NCBI GenBank assembly: GCA_946886075.1
Contig: CAMPHR010000024.1
Location: 1 to 46,475 of the forward strand
Reading direction: 5' to 3'
Length of the DNA stretch: 46,475 bases
Origin: an uncultured Novosphingobium sp.
Lineage (GTDB): Bacteria; Pseudomonadota; Alphaproteobacteria; Sphingomonadales; Sphingomonadaceae
In this document: one piece after another, positions 42,744 through 46,475 of the stretch
Position numbering within the stretch: position 1 is the first letter of the stretch
How the letters are laid out: every line of letters starts with the position of its first letter
The notes under the pieces: model-generated
The model's database searches: none
The model's input: only the letters and a program-made list of their open reading frames with translations
Told to the model about the DNA's origin: nothing
Translations under genes and position numbers: made by a program

Positions 42744-42796
42744 AGCGACTTAGCAGCCCTCTTGAAAGGGCAGGCGCGAGCGCGCATAGGCGGGCC

Positions 42797-43456
42797 ATGG
42801 TTCCCTTTTCGTTCGCGGGTCACGAGTTTCTGGCTTTGCCTGAAGCGGCGCTGTTCTGGCCCGCGCGATCGGCGTTGCTGGTCGCGGATCTGCATTTCGA
42901 GAAGGCGAGCTGGTTCAGCCGGTTCGGCCAGTTCCTGCCGCCGCATGACAGCCAGGCAACGCTGGACGTGATCGAGGCGCTGGTGGCGCGGACGGGCGTG
43001 CGGGCAGTCTGGTCGCTGGGGGATAGTTTTCATGACGCCGATGGAGCGGCGCGGTTGCCTGCCAGGGCGCGCGAGCGGCTGGAGGCTTTGACGGCGCGGC
43101 TGGATTGGTTGTGGATCACCGGCAATCATGACGCGGGCATGGACGCGACGCCGGGCGGACGGCGCGTGATGGAGGCTGAAGTCGATGGCATCTGGCTGCG
43201 GCATGAGGCTGATCCAGTTGATCCGCGTCCGGAGATTTCAGGGCATTTCCATCCCAAGCTGCGCCTGTCCTTGCGTGGGCGGCGGGTGTCGCGGCGCTGC
43301 TTTGTCGGATCGCCATCCAAGCTGATCCTGCCTGCGTTGGGCGCACTGACCGGCGGACTGGATGCGGGACATGGCGAGATTCGTCGGGCTGTCGGGCCAG
43401 GGGCCATGGCGATGGTGCCGGTCGCGGACCGCATGCTGCGCTTCCCGCTGGGATAG
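42797..43456 (+). CDS. pdeM: Ligase-associated DNA damage response endonuclease PdeM
   Basis: 219-aa metallophosphoesterase. All metal motifs are present: VADLHFEKASWF (Asp31, His33), SLGDSFHD (Asp76, His79), ITGNHDAG (Asn110, His111, Asp112) and SGHFHPKLRL (His150, His152). The FEKASWFSRFGQFLPPHD insert is specific to PdeM. The family is named from clusters with a DNA ligase, an Lhr-type helicase and an exonuclease; none of those is adjacent here. Divergent from trhO with about 50 bases between. Cytoplasmic. Confidence 0.9.
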   Translation: MVPFSFAGHEFLALPEAALFWPARSALLVADLHFEKASWFSRFGQFLPPHDSQATLDVIEALVARTGVRAVWSLGDSFHDADGAARLPARARERLEALTARLDWLWITGNHDAGMDATPGGRRVMEAEVDGIWLRHEADPVDPRPEISGHFHPKLRLSLRGRRVSRRCFVGSPSKLILPALGALTGGLDAGHGEIRRAVGPGAMAMVPVADRMLRFPLG

Positions 43457-43557
43457 CAATATTAGGGAAACGTAGCGTTAAGCTGTTGCTGCTAAGCCAC
43501 AGGAAGCAGTAATAAGGTCAAGCAGCGGGCGCAACGGGTTGGAAAAATTGCCTTGCC

Positions 43558-43586
43558 TTGCCTTTGGCCTGCTGTGTCCGCATAAT
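43558..43586 (+). promoter_or_regulatory. Candidate promoter of the TonB-dependent receptor gene
   Basis: TTGCCT (43558-43563), a 17-base spacer and CATAAT (43581-43586) make a sigma-70-like promoter. Transcription would begin near 43593, giving a leader of about 50 bases to the ATG at 43642. No Fur box was recognised in the 185 bases upstream. Confidence 0.5.
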
Positions 43587-43641
43587 CGCACTCCGTAGTA
43601 GACATGGGACAATCATGCACTGCAGGAGAGGAAAGGGTCTC

Positions 43642-46434
43642 ATGAGCAAGAAGAATCTTTGGCTGTTGTCTGCCGGCATGATCGCGCTGGCCGGCGCCGT
43701 ATCTCCTGCACAAGCGCAGGAAAGCCAACCGCAGAACAGCGCCGCCGAGGATGAAGGCGTCATCATCGTCACCGCGACTCGCCGCGCCAGCCCGCTATCG
43801 GACGTGCCGATCGCGGTGTCCGCCGTGACCGCGCAGGCGATGCAGAATAGCGGCGCGAGCGATATCCGTGCACTGAACCAGTTGGCGCCTTCGTTGCTGG
43901 TGTCCTCGACCGGATCGGAATCCAACGCGTCGGCGCGCATTCGCGGCATCGGCACGGTGGGCGACAATCCGGGGTTGGAAAGCTCGGTCGCCGTGTTCAT
44001 CGACGGGGTGTACCGCTCGCGCACGGGTGCGGGATTGAACGAACTGGGCGAGATTGAGCGCGTCGAAGTGCTGCGCGGGCCCCAGGGGACGTTGTTCGGG
44101 CGCAATGCGTCGGCTGGCCTGATCAATGTCGTCAGCAAGGCGCCGGAGTTTGAGCTCGGTGGCAAGGCCGAGGTCACTTACGGCAATTATGATTATTGGC
44201 GGCTCGCCGGGCGGATCACCGGGCCGGTATCCGACAAGCTGGCGCTAAGCCTGGATGGCGTCTGGTCGAAGCGGGACGGCTTTTTCGATCTGGTGGATAC
44301 GAGCGGCGACAAGGTTGGCGAGACCAACGATCGCGATCGCTATTTCCTGCGCGGGCAGGCTCTGTTCGAGCCGAATGACGCGCTGTCGATCCGGTTGATC
44401 GGCGATTATACCAATCGCGACGAAAGCTGCTGTGGCGCCGAATATATCGAAACGCGCGAGCGGCTGCCGGTTGCAGGCGGCGGATACAGTACCGCTCCGT
44501 TCAATCGCGTCGCGGCTATCCTGGCGGGGCAGGGCAGCGCGTTCGCGGCCGACCCCTATGATCGCGAGCTGACGATTACGCCCGGACGCGATTATGTCAG
44601 CAAGGTCAAGGATTGGGGCGTGTCTGGCGAGGTCAATTATGACCTGGGCGGTGCGAAGCTGACCAGCATCACCGCCTATCGCGATTATAAGAGCCAGGAT
44701 TATGGCGACTATGATTATACGGGCGCTGACCTGCTGTACCGCGATCCCAACACCTATCGTCAGTTCCGCACCTTCACGCAGGAGTTGCGCGCGCAGGGTT
44801 CAGCCTTTGGCGAGGTGCTCGACTGGTTGGTCGGCGGCTATTATGCGCATGAAAAGCTGACGCTGGAGGACAATATCGTCTTCGGCGACGACTATGGCCG
44901 CTTTGCCGCTTGCCGCCTGATGGCGGGGGCTGGGGTCAACAGCAACCTCACGGCGCAGCAGCTAGCTGCGTGCGGCAGCGGACTTGCGACGCAGGCGCTG
45001 ATCACCGGCACGCAGGCCCAGCTTAATGCTGGCCTGACGCCAGCCATCGGCGCTGGCGCCGCGGGCGCACTTTCGACGGGGCTCGGGAACGGGCTGCGCG
45101 CGCTGGCGGCGATCCCGGATGGGACTGGTGACGTTGCGTCCATCTACCGCCAGAAGAGCGAGAATTGGGCACTCTTCACCCATAATATCATCCACATCAC
45201 CAAGCAGCTCGATCTGACCCTGGGCCTGCGCTACACGAATGAGACCAAGCGCTTCTCGGCTGACTTCAACAATAATAACGGGACTTGTGCGGCGTTGCAG
45301 ACGCGCAATCCCGGGGCGCTAAACGACCTGTACGAGATCGCCACGACGCCTGCCTTGGGAAGCGCAGCTGCGCTGGCGCAGGGCATCCTTACGCTGGGTT
45401 GTCTAGGCAACAGTTCGACCGGGCTCAACGCGCTGAACCTTAAAGACAAGATCAGCGATGGCGAGTTTTCCGGGACGGCAGTGCTGTCATGGAAGCCGCT
45501 GGACGAGATGCTGGTCTATGGCAGCTATTCGAAGGGGTACAAGGCAGGCGGCTATAATCTCGATCGCTTCCAGTTGGGATCGACGGGGCTGAACCCGGTG
45601 CCCGCAGTCTTCTCGCCACGCAGCAATGCCGATGTGAGCAGCCTTCGTTTTGCCGCGGAGAAGGTGGACGCGTTCGAGATCGGCCTGAAATATAGCCAGC
45701 CCAAGTGGAGCGTGAACATCGCGGCGTTCCGGCAGGAGTTCAAGAATTTCCAGCTGAACACCTTCAACGGCACCAGCTTCGTGGTTCAGAATATCAATGG
45801 CTGTGACGGGTCGCTGTCGGCAGCCCGCACCTGCGATAGCGACGATGTCGGTCCGGGCTTGATCAGCCAGGGCGTGGAGCTGGAGCTGGCGGCGTCTCCC
45901 GTGCGCAACGTGCGCGTGTCGGGTGGCTTGACCTATGCGCGGGCGAAGTTCGCCAACCGGCTGGTCGGCAGCAGCGATGGGTCAGTGCCGGTTGATCCGG
46001 CGCTATTCCTGCTGCCCGGATCGATCAACAGCCAGGCGCCCGAGGTGGTGACGACGGTCAGCGCGTCCTGGACGCCGGAGATCGGCTCTACCGGGCTGTC
46101 GGCGCTGTTCTACATCGATGGGCGCATGACCAGCGACTTCAACACCGGGTCCGACCTGTTCCCTGAAAAGCGGCAGGATGGCTATGCCGTGTTCAACGCT
46201 CGCGTCGGCATACGTGGCCCGCAGCAGCGCTGGGCAGTGGAATTCTGGGGCCAGAATATCTTCAACGAGGATTATACCCAGGTCGCGTTCAGCAGTCCGC
46301 TGCAATCGAGCAGCCCCGCCCAAGGGTCAACGGGTCAGTTTGGCCAGCCTGGCAATGTCATGGCGAACCAGCTGATTTCGGCCTTTTTGGGAGACCCCCG
46401 GACCTACGGCATTAGCCTTCGCGGGAGTTTCTGA
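43642..46434 (+). CDS. TonB-dependent receptor
   Basis: 930-aa outer-membrane transporter. The signal peptide runs to about AQAQE (MSKKNLWLLSAGMIALAGAV). A TonB box-like EGVIIVTATRR is followed by the plug domain (LSDVPIAVSAVTAQAM, RIRGIGTVGDNPGLESSVAVFIDGVY, ERVEVLRGPQGTLFGRNASAG) and the beta-barrel, ending in the usual aromatic last strand (GISLRGSF). It belongs to the large group of sphingomonad receptors for which substrates (siderophores, sugars, aromatics, vitamins) cannot be told by eye. The start at 43642 has GAAAGGG close upstream; AGGAGAGG also lies at 43624-43631. No ECF sigma/anti-sigma pair is adjacent. Confidence 0.94.
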   Translation: MSKKNLWLLSAGMIALAGAVSPAQAQESQPQNSAAEDEGVIIVTATRRASPLSDVPIAVSAVTAQAMQNSGASDIRALNQLAPSLLVSSTGSESNASARIRGIGTVGDNPGLESSVAVFIDGVYRSRTGAGLNELGEIERVEVLRGPQGTLFGRNASAGLINVVSKAPEFELGGKAEVTYGNYDYWRLAGRITGPVSDKLALSLDGVWSKRDGFFDLVDTSGDKVGETNDRDRYFLRGQALFEPNDALSIRLIGDYTNRDESCCGAEYIETRERLPVAGGGYSTAPFNRVAAILAGQGSAFAADPYDRELTITPGRDYVSKVKDWGVSGEVNYDLGGAKLTSITAYRDYKSQDYGDYDYTGADLLYRDPNTYRQFRTFTQELRAQGSAFGEVLDWLVGGYYAHEKLTLEDNIVFGDDYGRFAACRLMAGAGVNSNLTAQQLAACGSGLATQALITGTQAQLNAGLTPAIGAGAAGALSTGLGNGLRALAAIPDGTGDVASIYRQKSENWALFTHNIIHITKQLDLTLGLRYTNETKRFSADFNNNNGTCAALQTRNPGALNDLYEIATTPALGSAAALAQGILTLGCLGNSSTGLNALNLKDKISDGEFSGTAVLSWKPLDEMLVYGSYSKGYKAGGYNLDRFQLGSTGLNPVPAVFSPRSNADVSSLRFAAEKVDAFEIGLKYSQPKWSVNIAAFRQEFKNFQLNTFNGTSFVVQNINGCDGSLSAARTCDSDDVGPGLISQGVELELAASPVRNVRVSGGLTYARAKFANRLVGSSDGSVPVDPALFLLPGSINSQAPEVVTTVSASWTPEIGSTGLSALFYIDGRMTSDFNTGSDLFPEKRQDGYAVFNARVGIRGPQQRWAVEFWGQNIFNEDYTQVAFSSPLQSSSPAQGSTGQFGQPGNVMANQLISAFLGDPRTYGISLRGSF

Positions 46435-46442
46435 TCATGCCT

Positions 46443-46473
46443 CTCCCGCTCGCCGGAACAGGGCGGGCGGGGG
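46443..46473 (+). terminator. Possible terminator of the TonB-dependent receptor gene (cut by window end)
   Basis: A 12-bp GC-rich stem with two G-U pairs (46443-46454 with 46462-46473) starts nine bases after the stop. The window ends right after it, so whether a T-run follows cannot be seen. Confidence 0.4.
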
Positions 46474-46475
46474 AG

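Noticed and set aside
1..46475. Mobile elements, defence islands or CRISPR arrays
   Set aside because: Looked for transposase, integrase, toxin-antitoxin, restriction and repeat-spacer signatures; none seen apart from the two REP-like palindromes.

Overview
The window is GC-rich chromosomal DNA from an alphaproteobacterium, most probably a sphingomonad (Sphingobium/Sphingomonas/Novosphingobium group). The signs are an EipA (DUF1134) protein, an MmcB nuclease, the CBP3-type ubiquinol-cytochrome c chaperone next to YceD, a PgmG-type hexose phosphate mutase, a large sphingomonad-style TonB-dependent receptor, and short palindromic repeats of the kind scattered through sphingomonad genomes. There is no insertion sequence, prophage, CRISPR array or other obvious mobile DNA. 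Nearly everything reads as core chromosome.

Layout, left to right. 1-6.4 kb: truncated class III aminotransferase, LuxR-type regulator with a degenerate receiver and a 0.5 kb upstream region, bamE, the UQCC chaperone-yceD pair, dinB and eipA. 6.4-10 kb: tRNA-Ser(GCU) with a readable promoter, a polysaccharide-deacetylase-like gene, and divergently a tightly overlapping cofE-cofD-cofC set for the phosphate-linker and glutamylation end of coenzyme F420 biosynthesis. 10-18 kb: maeB, mutS, glnD. 17.8-24.7 kb, minus strand: a YkuD-fold transpeptidase, ribA, xth, lolA, ftsK, an EamA transporter. 24.9-29.1 kb, minus strand: ispG, pgmG, a membrane J-protein and mipZ. 29.2-31.6 kb: panC, hemJ, hemE.

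At about 31.64-31.92 kb, between hemE and the PPSR-family gene, lies a short AT-richer region with two perfect and two one-mismatch DnaA boxes and five GANTC (CcrM) sites. This is the classical alphaproteobacterial position of the replication origin. Most genes to its left are on the minus strand. To its right, ppsR, maf, aroE, coaE, dnaQ, hpf, ptsN, a thioesterase, a DUF1491 gene, sleB and mmcB are all on the plus strand, so transcription mostly runs away from the origin. The right end holds a small hypothetical gene, an exported ankyrin protein, SCO1, a YcgN-type Cys-cluster protein, a YgjP-like metallopeptidase, trhO, pdeM and the TonB-dependent receptor.

The most interesting unexplained structure is a pair of homologous minus-strand intergenic elements of about 130 nt, downstream of ftsK (21.2-21.3 kb) and of pgmG (26.24-26.37 kb). 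Each ends in a perfect intrinsic terminator with a UNCG-type loop and eight U. Both carry the same single-stranded-looking CCUCUCCU core, and both have the same order of small hairpins. They look like two members of one trans-acting small RNA family with an anti-Shine-Dalgarno core. The leader of the TonB-dependent receptor in this window carries a perfect complement to that core.
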